Shown piece by piece: positions 42,079-50,858 of a stretch of 64,000 nt of DNA. Location of the stretch: assembly GCF_024359545.1 (NCBI RefSeq), contig NZ_JAKQZG010000012.1:1-64000 (forward strand), written 5' to 3'. The notes beneath the pieces are model-generated. The model was given only the letters and a program-made list of their open reading frames with translations, did no database searches and was not told the DNA's origin. Position 1 is the stretch's first letter. Each line of letters begins with the position of its first letter. Source of the stretch: Jiella marina (GTDB lineage: Bacteria > Pseudomonadota > Alphaproteobacteria > Rhizobiales > Rhizobiaceae). A program made the position numbers and the translations under genes.

Positions 42079-42962
42079 GTCGCGCACTCGACTTCGACCG
42101 CGACGGCCGCGACTGGCCCCATCGGGAGACGAGCCGCTTCGTCGATGCGGGAGGGACGCGGTTTCACGTGCAGATTCTGGGCCCCGAAGACGCGCCGCCG
42201 CTTCTTCTGCTGCACGGCACCGGCGCCTCGACCCATTCCTTCCGTGATCTCGCCCCCCTTATGGCTGGACACTACCGGGTCGTCATGCTCGACCTGCCCG
42301 GCCACGGCTTCACCGGCCGGCCGCGCTGGCGCCGCCCGTCGATCACCGGTATGGCCGCGGCCATCGCCGATCTCATGGCCGCGCTCGAAATCTCGCCGCG
42401 CTACGCCGCCGGCCATTCGGCGGGCGCCGCGATCCTTCTGCGCATGGCACTCGACGGCCAGCTCGCGCCCGAGCGGATCGTCTCGCTCAACGGCGCGCTG
42501 TTGCCCTTCCCGGGTGTCGCGGCCCATCTCTTTCCCGGCCTTGCCAAGCTTCTCTTCCTCAATCCCCTCGCCCCGCGCTTCTTTTCCTGGCGCGCCCGCG
42601 GCGGCAACGCGGTGTCGCGGCTCATGGAAGGCACAGGCTCCAACATCTCGTGGGAAGGCATCGCTTTCTATGAGCGCCTGCTGGCCTCGCCCGAGCATGT
42701 GGATGCTGCCCTGTCGATGATGGCGAACTGGGATCTGGAAAGCCTGCGACGCGACCTTCCCCGGCTCGCCGTGCCGCTGACCCTCGTCGTCGGCACCAGG
42801 GATCGAGCCGTGCCGCCAGACGTGTCCGAGCGCGTCGCCCGCATGGTGCGCCGAAGCGAGGTCGTGCCCCTGCCCGGCCTCGGCCATCTCGCTCACGAGG
42901 AAGCGCCGGAGAGGGTGGCCGAACTGATGGAAAAGGCCCTGAATCCGCATCCGGCAGAATAA
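42075..42962 (+). CDS. bchO: BchO, alpha/beta hydrolase accessory to Mg chelatase
   Basis: The 295-residue alpha/beta hydrolase has the oxyanion block LLLLHGTGASTHSFRDLAP, the nucleophile elbow GHSAGAAI with Ser, and the late histidine in LPGLGHLAHEEAPE. BchO is always encoded after bchID, and its exact biochemical role is still unclear. The ATG overlaps the bchD stop. About 230 bases without a gene follow before the YjhX-type gene. Confidence 0.93.
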   Translation: MSRALDFDRDGRDWPHRETSRFVDAGGTRFHVQILGPEDAPPLLLLHGTGASTHSFRDLAPLMAGHYRVVMLDLPGHGFTGRPRWRRPSITGMAAAIADLMAALEISPRYAAGHSAGAAILLRMALDGQLAPERIVSLNGALLPFPGVAAHLFPGLAKLLFLNPLAPRFFSWRARGGNAVSRLMEGTGSNISWEGIAFYERLLASPEHVDAALSMMANWDLESLRRDLPRLAVPLTLVVGTRDRAVPPDVSERVARMVRRSEVVPLPGLGHLAHEEAPERVAELMEKALNPHPAE

Positions 42963-43192
42963 TGATTGCCCCGGCCGCCCCCTGCTTGCGCGGTCCGGGA
43001 CAATGGCTATGATCTGCCGACCATCGGAGGTTTGATGTTCCACCTATTGTCCGAGGCCCGGTAGGCACCCTGTCGGCGCGTCGCCCAGCCACGCGAAGAC
43101 AGGGCCGATCGTGAGCAGCCGCGGCGGAAATCCGCCAGCGGCAGAACGGTCACGGCTGCCATTGCGGCAGCGCCCAACGGACATCACGAACA

Positions 43193-43453
43193 ATGGACAT
43201 TTCGCGCGACGAACAGCGCATCCTGCACCTTCTGGCGCAGGGCGGACGCATCGAACTGGTCCGCAATGACATCAACCGCAAGATCGAGGCGATCCACTGC
43301 TATACGCGGGAGGGGTGGCTCTATCCCGGCCTCGATCTCTTTCTGTTTCGCAAGCTCAAACGGCGAAAGGCAATCTCGTCGAGACGGAGCGAACCGTATC
43401 GAATCACCGAGAGGGGGCTTCGCCTCGTGAGGGCGCAACTCGACAACAGATAG
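43193..43453 (+). CDS. YjhX family protein (UPF0386)
   Basis: The 86-residue protein reads MDISRDEQRILHLLAQGGRI at the start, has IEAIHCYTREGW in the middle and ends with SEPYRITERGLRLVRAQLDN. This matches the YjhX/UPF0386 family of winged-helix-like proteins. In E. coli YjhX is annotated as a putative toxin with a neighbouring antitoxin; no partner gene is visible here. The gene sits between bchO and crtC, which is not part of the usual photosynthesis cluster. A hairpin follows. Confidence 0.88.
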   Translation: MDISRDEQRILHLLAQGGRIELVRNDINRKIEAIHCYTREGWLYPGLDLFLFRKLKRRKAISSRRSEPYRITERGLRLVRAQLDNR

Positions 43454-43463
43454 ACCGGACACC

Positions 43464-43506
43464 TTCGATCTCGGCCCCGGGGAAACAGCCTCCCCGGGGC
43501 ATCGAA
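43464..43506. terminator. Bidirectional terminator between YjhX gene and crtC
   Basis: GCCCCGGGGA and TCCCCGGGGC form a perfect 10-bp stem around a seven-base loop, and the outer arms TTCGAT and ATCGAA pair as well. It lies between two converging genes (stops at 43453 and 43521), so it can serve both. T tracts are short on either side. Confidence 0.65.
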
Positions 43507-43520
43507 CCGCAACCCGCCGC

Positions 43521-44390
43521 CTACAGGAACCGCCGCGGCATCCGATAGGGCAGCATCCATTGCACGACCGGATTGGCGAAGCGGTCGAGATCGAGGCTCT
43601 CGTGGATCGCCGTCACGTCCCGGCCGAGCAGCCGGCTCGCCACCACCGAACGCGTGTAGAACGGCGAATCTTCCAGAGTTTCCAGCACTTTTGCCTCAGC
43701 GCCGCGTTCGCATCGGGTGGAACGGCGCATGCGCCAGAAGCTGCGATCGAGACGCGCCGGCGGCGGTGGTTCGAAATCGGTGACGCCGGTCTTCGGATCG
43801 AACTTGATCGCCAGCGAGCAGGACTGGTCGTCGCGGTCGAGGAGGTCGTAGAGCACGACCGTTCCCTCCGGCACGTTCGCACGGCACCAGTTCCAGCGGT
43901 GGAAGGTCTCTTCCAGAGGAACCTCGCCGGTATTGAAGTCGAAATAGCCGCTCCCCGACCAGGACAAGGAGGGCTGTTCGAGTTCCACTTCTACTCGCGC
44001 GCAGGGGGCGATCGGCCACCAGCAATGCCGCGCATCGGCATCGAGCGCCACCGGATGATTGACCACCGCTTCGGGGTAGAGCCGCACGGTGCCCTTCACC
44101 CGTTTGGGAATCAGCGGCGTAATCTCGTCGATCGAAACGGTTAGGCTCGTGCCGTCCCAGCGCATGGCGCTGGGCCCCACGGACAGCGTACCGGCGTCGC
44201 GATGGAGCGCGTTCGCTCGCCGCTCGGTCATCGTCCAGCGCTTGCCGCGCGAACCGGTCAGCGCGACATTGATCGAGACGTGATTTTCCGGCGCGCTGCG
44301 CCCCGCGAAGCGGTAATAGGGCGAAAACACGCTGCCGACGAAGCCGATCAGCGTGAGCGAGTACGCGCCGTCTGCCGAAAGCGCGTCCAC
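43521..44390 (-). CDS. crtC: Carotenoid 1,2-hydratase CrtC
   Basis: Conserved blocks are GFVGSVFSPYYRFAGR, ENHVSINVALTG, KRWTMTERRANALHRDAGTL and FNTGEVPLEETFHRWNWCRA, which identify CrtC. It adds water to the C1,2 double bond of neurosporene or lycopene. The GTG at 44390 gives 289 residues, near the size of the Rhodobacter enzyme, and overlaps crtD by 43 bases. The same frame upstream still reads the conserved FDQTVPPGGYAWWYVDALSAD, but the next possible start (ATG 44729) is far inside crtD. The true start is therefore uncertain. Confidence 0.9.
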   Translation of the reverse strand: MDALSADGAYSLTLIGFVGSVFSPYYRFAGRSAPENHVSINVALTGSRGKRWTMTERRANALHRDAGTLSVGPSAMRWDGTSLTVSIDEITPLIPKRVKGTVRLYPEAVVNHPVALDADARHCWWPIAPCARVEVELEQPSLSWSGSGYFDFNTGEVPLEETFHRWNWCRANVPEGTVVLYDLLDRDDQSCSLAIKFDPKTGVTDFEPPPPARLDRSFWRMRRSTRCERGAEAKVLETLEDSPFYTRSVVASRLLGRDVTAIHESLDLDRFANPVVQWMLPYRMPRRFL

Positions 44391-45931
44391 ATACCACCAG
44401 GCATAGCCCCCGGGCGGGACGGTCTGGTCGAAGCGCGGTCCGCCAGGATGGCCTCTGCTGCGAGCTTGCCGGAAAGCGCCGCCATCGGAAGCCCGGCCCC
44501 GGGGTGGACGCTGCCGCCGCAGAGATAAAGGCCGGGGAGCTTCGTTCGGGCGCCCGGGCGCTGGAACGAAGCCGTCGACCCATGCGAGGCCCGCCCGTAG
44601 AGCGCTCCGCCCGTCCCCGGAAAACGCCTCTCGAAATCTGAGGGCGTCGAAACGTCCATCGCTTCCCAGTCCGGTCGTGCCACCTGCAAGCCCGAGGCTG
44701 CGAGTCGGGAAAATGCCGCCGTCACGCATCGTTCGACCTCCTCCTTGTCGAATGTTCTGGTGTCGCCGTCGGCCGGCGCGTTGATGATGAGAAACAGCCG
44801 CTCGCGGCGCCCGTAAGTGTCTTCGAGGTCGAGACGGCCGGTATCGTCACGGTCCTCGGCACAGACATAGACGGTCGGATCATCGGGCAGCCGTCGCTCG
44901 ATGAGGATCTGATCGAACTCGCGGGCATAGTTGGCGGAAAAGAAGACGTTGTGCCGGAAGAGCGTGGCGCCCCTCACCTCCGCCTGCAGCGCGACCGTCA
45001 GGGCCGAGAGCGAGCGCTCGGCCGGCGCGAGCGGAGGGTCGACCGCCCTTCGCGCAGCCTCGCCGAAACACCCTCCCGCCAGTGCTGCGACGTCGCAATT
45101 GGCCAGCACCGTGTCGACCTCGATCCGCTCGCCGCTTGCGAGCGTGACGCCACTCGCCCGCCCGTTTGCATTCTCGATCGATGCCACCGCCGCGCCGTAT
45201 CTGATGCGCGTGCCCTTTCGTTCCGCGAGATCGGAGAGCACCCGGGCGAGGCGATGCATGCCGCCCTCGACCAGCCAGACGCCTGCCTGCTCGACATGGG
45301 CGATCAGCATCAGAGTCGCCGGCGCGAGAAAGGGCGACGAGCCGTTATAGGTCGCATAGCGCCCGAAGAGCTGCCGCAGGCGCGGATCGGAGAACTGCGC
45401 CGTCAGCGCCTTCCAGAGCGTCGTCTGCGCACCGATACGCATGATGGCCGGCAGCCCCGCCGGCCCCGCCCGCGCGACGAGCCCCAAGGGGCCAGCCGGG
45501 CGCTCGGCCCGCATGAAGATCGACGACAGCGTTTCGCAGACATCCCGGCTGCGCGCGCAGAAGTCCCGAAACTCGCGCGCCGAACGCGCTCCGGAAAACG
45601 CCGCGATCGCTGCTTCCGAGCGCGCCTGGTCGGTGAAGAGGTCGAGCCAGCTTCCGTCGGAGAAGGCATGGCGCGCGATCGTCTGGGACGGACGAAGGTC
45701 GAGATGATCGTCCAGCCGCTCCCCGGCCTCGCGGAAAATTTCTTCAAAGACGTCGCGAAGGGTGAGGACGGTGGGGCCCACATCGACGGCGCGGCCTTCA
45801 ACTTCCGTTTCGGAAAGCTTGCCGCCCGGGGCTTTGGCCGCCTCCAGCAGGGTCACGTCGGCGCCGCGGGACGCCAGCCGAACAGCCGCCGCAAGCCCTC
45901 CTATACCGCTGCCGATGATCGCCACATGCAT
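44348..45931 (-). CDS. crtD: Methoxy/hydroxyneurosporene desaturase CrtD
   Basis: The FAD-dependent 527-residue desaturase starts with the dinucleotide-binding motif MHVAIIGSGIGGLAAAVRLA. It has RLRQLFGRYATYNGSSPFLAP and the C-terminal GLYLCGGSVHPGAGLPMAAL of CrtI/CrtD enzymes. It inserts the C3,4 double bond after hydration and methylation. The last 30 or so residues (ASTRPSRPGAMPGGM...) are a by-product of the overlap with crtC. The gene is divergent from crtF across a repressor-site region. Confidence 0.93.
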   Translation of the reverse strand: MHVAIIGSGIGGLAAAVRLASRGADVTLLEAAKAPGGKLSETEVEGRAVDVGPTVLTLRDVFEEIFREAGERLDDHLDLRPSQTIARHAFSDGSWLDLFTDQARSEAAIAAFSGARSAREFRDFCARSRDVCETLSSIFMRAERPAGPLGLVARAGPAGLPAIMRIGAQTTLWKALTAQFSDPRLRQLFGRYATYNGSSPFLAPATLMLIAHVEQAGVWLVEGGMHRLARVLSDLAERKGTRIRYGAAVASIENANGRASGVTLASGERIEVDTVLANCDVAALAGGCFGEAARRAVDPPLAPAERSLSALTVALQAEVRGATLFRHNVFFSANYAREFDQILIERRLPDDPTVYVCAEDRDDTGRLDLEDTYGRRERLFLIINAPADGDTRTFDKEEVERCVTAAFSRLAASGLQVARPDWEAMDVSTPSDFERRFPGTGGALYGRASHGSTASFQRPGARTKLPGLYLCGGSVHPGAGLPMAALSGKLAAEAILADRASTRPSRPGAMPGGMWTRFRQTARTRSR

Positions 45932-45982
45932 TCGATCGTCCTCGGAACCTTTCGAAGAAGATTGACATGAGCGCCATCTGGT

Positions 45983-46000
45983 TGTCCAATAAAATTGACA
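45983..46000. promoter_or_regulatory. PpsR/CrtJ repressor site, crtD-crtF region
   Basis: TGT-N12-ACA at 45983-46000 is an exact match to the PpsR/CrtJ palindrome. It lies between the divergent starts of crtD (45931) and crtF (46030), so repression of both directions under oxygen can be inferred. A degenerate copy TTT-N12-ACA lies at 45950-45967. Confidence 0.75.
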
Positions 46001-46008
46001 GTAAGACC

Positions 46009-46026
46009 TGTCCAGAAGGATTGACG
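46009..46026. promoter_or_regulatory. Second, imperfect PpsR/CrtJ site before crtF
   Basis: TGT-N12-ACG at 46009-46026 has one mismatch to TGT-N12-ACA. It is exactly 8 bases from the perfect site at 45983-46000, which is the spacing of cooperative tandem CrtJ sites. It overlaps the ribosome-binding site of crtF. Confidence 0.5.
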
Positions 46027-46029
46027 ATC

Positions 46030-47262
46030 ATGTCGGCCACTGATTCAGCACCGCCCTCCCACGCCTCCGAACGGCCTTCAGGATGGGCGGCCCCTTGGCG
46101 GGAAATCCGGCGCTTCTTCAAACCCACGCGGGAATGGTGGCAACAGACGCGAAACCGCCGCCTCGCCGATCGGGACTTCCAGCGAAGCGCTGCAAACTTC
46201 TGGCTGACCCGGCCGATCGCACGGCGCAATTCCCGCCGCCTGTTCGATCTCGTCGCCGGTTTCGTCTACTCTCAGGTCCTGACCGCCGGGGTGGAATTGA
46301 AGCTGTTCGATCGGCTGTCGGAGCGCCCGCGCACCCTGTCGGAAGTCGCCTTTGCCACGGGGCTGAGCGAAGATGCGGCGCGCCGCCTGTTGCGCGCCTC
46401 GGCCGCGCTCGATCTGGTCGAGATCGACGACACGGAAGACGAGACGCTCTATGCGCTCGGTCCCCTCGGTGCCGCACTGATCGCCAATCCCGGTGCCCAG
46501 GCGATGATCCGCCATCATGGGGCGGTCTACGAAGACCTGAAGGATCCGGTCGCGCTTCTTAAGGGCGAGCGGAAGGCGACCGCTTTGTCGAAGCTCTGGC
46601 CCTATGCCGGCAGTGAAGACGGAACCGGCTCGGCTGACTTCGACGTCGCCGCCTATACCGATCTCATGTCGACCAGCCAGGAGATCGTGGCCGACGAGAT
46701 CCTCGAATCCTACGACATGTCCTGGTCGAAGCGGATGCTCGATCTGGGTGGCGGCGACGGCCGCTTCCTGGCCAAGGTCGCGAAGAAATATCCCGACATC
46801 GACCTCCACCTTTTCGACCTCCCTCCGGTTGCGGAAATCGCGCGCAAGCGGCTTGCCGACTCCCGCTTCGGTCGCCGGATCACCGTCCATGCCGGCAATT
46901 TCTTCACCGATCCGTTTCCTGAAGGCTACGACTTCGTCAGCCTCGTGCGCATTCTGCACGACCATGACGATGAGGCCGCGATCCGCCTGTTGACGAAAAT
47001 CCGCGAGGGATTGCAGCCCGGCGGGGTCGTGATGATTGCCGAACCCATGGCGGGCAACCGCCACTCGGCGCCGATCGCCGACGCCTATTTCGGCTTCTAC
47101 CTCCTCGCAATGGGCCGCGGCCGGGCCCGGACGCCCGAGGAAATCGGCGATCTCATGAATGCCGCCGGCATCTATCGCGTCCGGGAGGTAACCACCGCGC
47201 TACCGGTCGCCACCCGCATCGTCATGGGCGAAATTCCGCGCCGCAATGTCGAGTTTTCTTGA
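46030..47262 (+). CDS. crtF: Demethylspheroidene O-methyltransferase CrtF
   Basis: The 410-residue enzyme has an N-terminal winged-helix dimerisation domain (LFDRLSERPRTLSEVAFATG) and a SAM-binding domain with MLDLGGGDGRFLAKVA and VRILHDHDDEAAIRLL. It methylates the C1 hydroxyl of spheroidene precursors. The ATG at 46030 follows AGAAGGA; an in-frame ATG at 45967 would lie upstream of the repressor sites and is rejected. Its end contains the first PpsR site of bchC. Confidence 0.93.
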   Translation: MSATDSAPPSHASERPSGWAAPWREIRRFFKPTREWWQQTRNRRLADRDFQRSAANFWLTRPIARRNSRRLFDLVAGFVYSQVLTAGVELKLFDRLSERPRTLSEVAFATGLSEDAARRLLRASAALDLVEIDDTEDETLYALGPLGAALIANPGAQAMIRHHGAVYEDLKDPVALLKGERKATALSKLWPYAGSEDGTGSADFDVAAYTDLMSTSQEIVADEILESYDMSWSKRMLDLGGGDGRFLAKVAKKYPDIDLHLFDLPPVAEIARKRLADSRFGRRITVHAGNFFTDPFPEGYDFVSLVRILHDHDDEAAIRLLTKIREGLQPGGVVMIAEPMAGNRHSAPIADAYFGFYLLAMGRGRARTPEEIGDLMNAAGIYRVREVTTALPVATRIVMGEIPRRNVEFS

Positions 47263-47264
47263 CA
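47247..47264. promoter_or_regulatory. PpsR/CrtJ site 1 before bchC
   Basis: TGT-N12-ACA at 47247-47264 is exact and overlaps the last codons of crtF. Its right half TTGACA (47259-47264) also matches a sigma-70 -35 box; TAAGTT at 47281-47286 is a possible -10 with a 16-base spacer. Repressor binding would cover the promoter. Confidence 0.8.
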
Positions 47265-47272
47265 GTTAATGC

Positions 47273-47290
47273 TGTAAAGTTAAGTTTACA
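47273..47290. promoter_or_regulatory. PpsR/CrtJ site 2 before bchC
   Basis: A second exact TGT-N12-ACA lies at 47273-47290, 8 bases after site 1 and 22 bases before the bchC start. The tandem arrangement is that of the classical bchC promoter of Rhodobacter, where CrtJ binds both sites cooperatively. Confidence 0.8.
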
Positions 47291-47311
47291 CCGCATCCAA
47301 GGAGTCGCCTC

Positions 47312-48250
47312 GTGGGAATGCCCTCAACCGCCATCGTCTTTTCCGAGCCGCACGCCATCGCCGTGCGTGACCTCGCCCTGGCGGATCGCCAGGCGGACGA
47401 TGTGCTGGTGGAGATCGAGGCCTCCGGCATCTCCACGGGCACCGAACGCCTCTTGTGGAGCGGCGAGATGCCGCCCTTCCCCGGCATGGGTTATCCGCTG
47501 GTCCCGGGCTACGAAGCGGTGGGCCGCGTCGTCGACGCCGGCGATCGCTCGGTTCTTCAGGAAGGCGCACGGGTCTTCGTGCCCGGATCGAACGGTTTTC
47601 GCGAAGCCCGCGGCCTATTCGGCGCTTCTGCATCCATGCTGCAACTGCCGGAAACCCGGCTCGTCTCCGTGCCTCGGAAACTTGAGGACGAAGCCGTTCT
47701 CCTCGCCCTGTCGGCAACGGCCTACCATGCCGTCGCAGCGTCCGACGCGCTGCCCGAGCTGGTCGTCGGCCATGGCGTCCTTGGACGACTGGCCTCCCGG
47801 ATCGTCGTCGCCCTGGGCGGCAAGCCGTGTGTCTGGGAGACCGCCGAAACGCGGCGGAGCGGCGCGCAGGGTTACGAAGTGATCGACCCGGCAATGGAAG
47901 ATCGTCGCGACTATCGGAGCATTCTCGATGTGAGCGGCGATGCCGCGATCATCGATGCCCTCGTGCCGCATCTCGCCCGTTCGGGCGAGATCGTTCTCGC
48001 CGGCTTCTACAAGGAGCCGGTGGGCTTTGCCTTTCCCCCCGCCTTCATGCGCGAGGCGCGCTTCCGCATTGCCGCAGAGTGGCAGCCGCAAGACATGGCT
48101 GCCGTCCTCGAACTGATCGAACAGGACCGCCTCGATCTCGGTGGCCTCCTGACCCATACGGCGCGCCCGGTCGAAGCCGAAGCGGCCTATCGCACGGCGT
48201 TCGAAGACGCCGACTGCCTGAAAATGATCCTGGATTGGAGAGCGATGTGA
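47312..48250 (+). CDS. bchC: Bacteriochlorophyllide a dehydrogenase BchC
   Basis: The 312-residue protein of the zinc-free medium-chain dehydrogenase type has EIEASGISTGTERLLWSGEM and PPFPGMGYPLVPGYEAVGRV near the N-terminus and LVVGHGVLGRLASRIVVALG as the NAD-binding site. It oxidises the C3 hydroxyethyl group to acetyl. The GTG at 47312 has AAGGAG 6 bases away; an ATG two codons later is possible. It overlaps bchX (ATGTGA). Confidence 0.94.
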   Translation: MGMPSTAIVFSEPHAIAVRDLALADRQADDVLVEIEASGISTGTERLLWSGEMPPFPGMGYPLVPGYEAVGRVVDAGDRSVLQEGARVFVPGSNGFREARGLFGASASMLQLPETRLVSVPRKLEDEAVLLALSATAYHAVAASDALPELVVGHGVLGRLASRIVVALGGKPCVWETAETRRSGAQGYEVIDPAMEDRRDYRSILDVSGDAAIIDALVPHLARSGEIVLAGFYKEPVGFAFPPAFMREARFRIAAEWQPQDMAAVLELIEQDRLDLGGLLTHTARPVEAEAAYRTAFEDADCLKMILDWRAM

Positions 48251-49272
48251 CCAACGCTCTGAAGAACATGACCCCCATCGCGAACGGCTCGACCGAAGAC
48301 ATGGTCCAGCGGCTGAGAGCCGAAGCCGCCGAGGGCCCGGATGGCGTCTCGACCGCCCCGGTCACCAAGGAAACCCAGATCATCGCGATCTACGGCAAGG
48401 GCGGCATCGGCAAGTCGTTCACGCTGGCCAACCTCTCCTACATGATGGCGAGCCAGGGCAAGCGGGTGCTGCTCATCGGCTGCGACCCGAAATCCGACAC
48501 CACCTCGCTGCTCTTCGGCGGCAAGGCATGCCCGACCATCATCCAGACCTCGTCGGCCAAGAAGGCCGCCGGCGAGGAAGTCGACATCTCCGACGTCTGC
48601 TTCAAGCGCGACGGCGTCTTCGCCATGGAGCTCGGTGGGCCGGAAGTCGGCCGCGGCTGCGGCGGGCGCGGCATCATCCACGGTTTCGAACTCCTGGAAA
48701 AGCTGGGCTTTCACGAGTGGGGCTTCGACTACGTCCTGCTCGACTTCCTGGGCGACGTGGTCTGTGGCGGCTTCGGCCTGCCGATCGCCCGCGACATGTG
48801 CCAGAAGGTCATCGTCGTCGGCGCCAACGATCTCCAGTCTCTCTATGTCGCCAACAATGTCTGCTCGGCGGTCGAATACTTCCGTAAGCTCGGCGGCAAT
48901 GTCGGCGTCGCCGGCATGGTGGTGAACAAGGATGACGGCACCGGCGAGGCGGAAGCCTTCGCCAAATCGGTCGGCATCCCGGTTCTCTCCGCGATCCCCG
49001 CCGACGAGGACATCCGCCGCAAGAGCGCGAATTACCAGATCGTCGGCAAGCCCGGCGGACGCTGGGCACCGCTCTTCGAGGAGCTGGCGACCAATGTCGC
49101 CGAAGCCCCGCCGCTGCATCCGACCCCGCTCGACCAGGACGGTCTGCTCGCGCTCTTCGACGATGAGGAGACCGGCCGCGAAGTCGTACTCTCCCCGGCG
49201 AGCCAGGAAGACATGCTTGGCCGACCCGTGCCGACGCGGCCTTCCCTCGAAGTCGTCTACGACAACGCTTGA
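48247..49272 (+). CDS. bchX: Chlorophyllide a reductase iron protein BchX
   Basis: This 341-residue nitrogenase-like Fe protein has the P-loop AIYGKGGIGKSFTLANLSYM and the two cluster-ligating Cys in GRGCGGRGI and DVVCGGFGLPIARDMC. As a dimer it passes electrons from its 4Fe-4S cluster to BchYZ in an ATP-dependent way. The GTG at 48247 overlaps the bchC stop codon; an ATG at 48268 is an alternative. Confidence 0.95.
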   Translation: MTNALKNMTPIANGSTEDMVQRLRAEAAEGPDGVSTAPVTKETQIIAIYGKGGIGKSFTLANLSYMMASQGKRVLLIGCDPKSDTTSLLFGGKACPTIIQTSSAKKAAGEEVDISDVCFKRDGVFAMELGGPEVGRGCGGRGIIHGFELLEKLGFHEWGFDYVLLDFLGDVVCGGFGLPIARDMCQKVIVVGANDLQSLYVANNVCSAVEYFRKLGGNVGVAGMVVNKDDGTGEAEAFAKSVGIPVLSAIPADEDIRRKSANYQIVGKPGGRWAPLFEELATNVAEAPPLHPTPLDQDGLLALFDDEETGREVVLSPASQEDMLGRPVPTRPSLEVVYDNA

Positions 49273-49282
49273 GGCCGGCCCG

Positions 49283-50857
49283 ATGGATTTCTCCGACACC
49301 GATCTGAGGCGTGACGATGGCGGCGGCGCACATGCCGAAGCCCCCGCGCCGGCCAATCCCGCGCCCCGCGAAGGCGATGCCTCCTGCCACGCCGGCAAGG
49401 CGGAGATGCGGGCCGCGGCCCAGAAGGCCGGCCAGAGCGAGATCCTGGACCGCTACGCCAAGGACTATCCGACCGGTCCCCACGACCAGCCGCAATCCAT
49501 GTGTCCGGCGTTCGGCTCGCTGCGCGTCGGCCTGCGGATGCGGCGCACCGCGACGGTTCTCTCCGGCTCGGCCTGCTGCGTCTACGGCCTGACCTTCACA
49601 TCGCATTTCTACGGCGCACGGCGCACCGTCGGCTATGTCCCGTTCAATTCCGAGACACTCGTGACCGGAAAACTGTTCGAGGACATCCGCGACGCCGTCC
49701 ACGAGCTCGCCGATCCCGAGCACTACGACGCCATCGTCGTGACCAATCTCTGTGTGCCGACCGCTTCGGGTGTGCCGCTTCGGCTGCTGCCGAAGGAAAT
49801 CAATGGCGTGCGCATCATCGGGATAGACGTGCCGGGCTTCGGGGTGCCAACCCATGCCGAGGCCAAGGATATCCTCGCCGGCGCGATGCTCACCCGCGCC
49901 CGCTCGGAAGCCGAATCCGGTCCCGTCGCCGCGCCGAGCGGCCCGCGTGCCGACCGGCCGACCATTGCGCTCCTGGGCGAGATGTTCCCCGCCGATCCGA
50001 TGGTAATTGGCGCGTTGCTCGAACCGATGGGCCTCGCCGCCGGACCTGTGGTCCCGACGCGGGAGTGGCGCGAACTCTACGCAGCGCTCGACTGCACGGT
50101 CGCCGCCGCAATCCATCCCTTCTACACGGCATCCATTCGAGAATTCGAGGCGGCCGGTCGGTCGGTGGTGGGCTCCGCTCCCGTGGGAGTGGAAGGCACG
50201 GCCAACTGGCTAACTCGGATCGGCGAGGCCGCCGCCGTACCGGCGAGTCGCGTGGCGGCCGCCCAGAACGCCGTCCTCCCGGCGATCCGGGGAGCGCTCG
50301 CCGGGGCCCCGGTGAAGGGTCGCATCACCCTGTCGGGCTATGAAGGCTCGGAGCTCCTGGTGGCGCGGCTGCTGGTCGAGAGCGGGGCCGACGTTCGCTA
50401 TGTCGGAACCGCCTGCCCGAAAACCCGCTGGTCGGATCACGACCGCGAATGGCTGGAGGCCAAGGGCGTTCATGTGAAATTCCGCGCCTCGCTGGAAGAC
50501 GATCTGGCGGCCTTCGAGGAATTCTCGCCGGACCTCGCCATCGGCACCACTCCGGTGGTCCAGAAGGCCAAGCAATCGGCGACGCCGGCGCTCTACTTCA
50601 CCAATCTGATCTCCTCGCGCCCGCTGATGGGGCCGGCCGGCGCCGGGTCCCTGGCCGAGGTCGTCAACGGCGCGATCGGCTCGAAACCTCGCTTCGACAC
50701 GATGAAGGCGTTCTTCGAAGGCGTCGGCGAGGGCTATGCCGCGGGTGTCTGGGAAGACGTTCCGCAAGAACCCAAACCGGCCAAACGCCGGACCGACGTG
50801 CCCGTCCGCGCAACCGGCAAGACCGCGTCCTACGACGCCGGCATGGGGGACGTCTGA
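49283..50857 (+). CDS. bchY: Chlorophyllide a reductase subunit Y
   Basis: The 524-residue protein has cluster-binding cysteines in [27 protein letters not shown] and [17 protein letters not shown], followed by [20 protein letters not shown]. It forms the catalytic heterotetramer with BchZ that reduces ring B of chlorophyllide. The N-terminal 50 residues are Ala/Pro-rich. The ATG at 49283 lies 10 bases after bchX. Confidence 0.95.
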   Translation: MDFSDTDLRRDDGGGAHAEAPAPANPAPREGDASCHAGKAEMRAAAQKAGQSEILDRYAKDYPTGPHDQPQSMCPAFGSLRVGLRMRRTATVLSGSACCVYGLTFTSHFYGARRTVGYVPFNSETLVTGKLFEDIRDAVHELADPEHYDAIVVTNLCVPTASGVPLRLLPKEINGVRIIGIDVPGFGVPTHAEAKDILAGAMLTRARSEAESGPVAAPSGPRADRPTIALLGEMFPADPMVIGALLEPMGLAAGPVVPTREWRELYAALDCTVAAAIHPFYTASIREFEAAGRSVVGSAPVGVEGTANWLTRIGEAAAVPASRVAAAQNAVLPAIRGALAGAPVKGRITLSGYEGSELLVARLLVESGADVRYVGTACPKTRWSDHDREWLEAKGVHVKFRASLEDDLAAFEEFSPDLAIGTTPVVQKAKQSATPALYFTNLISSRPLMGPAGAGSLAEVVNGAIGSKPRFDTMKAFFEGVGEGYAAGVWEDVPQEPKPAKRRTDVPVRATGKTASYDAGMGDV

Positions 50858-50858
50858 C

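Noticed and set aside
45967-46029. Earlier ATG for crtF
   Set aside because: It would put the repressor sites inside the coding region; the ATG at 46030 has a good AGAAGGA site.
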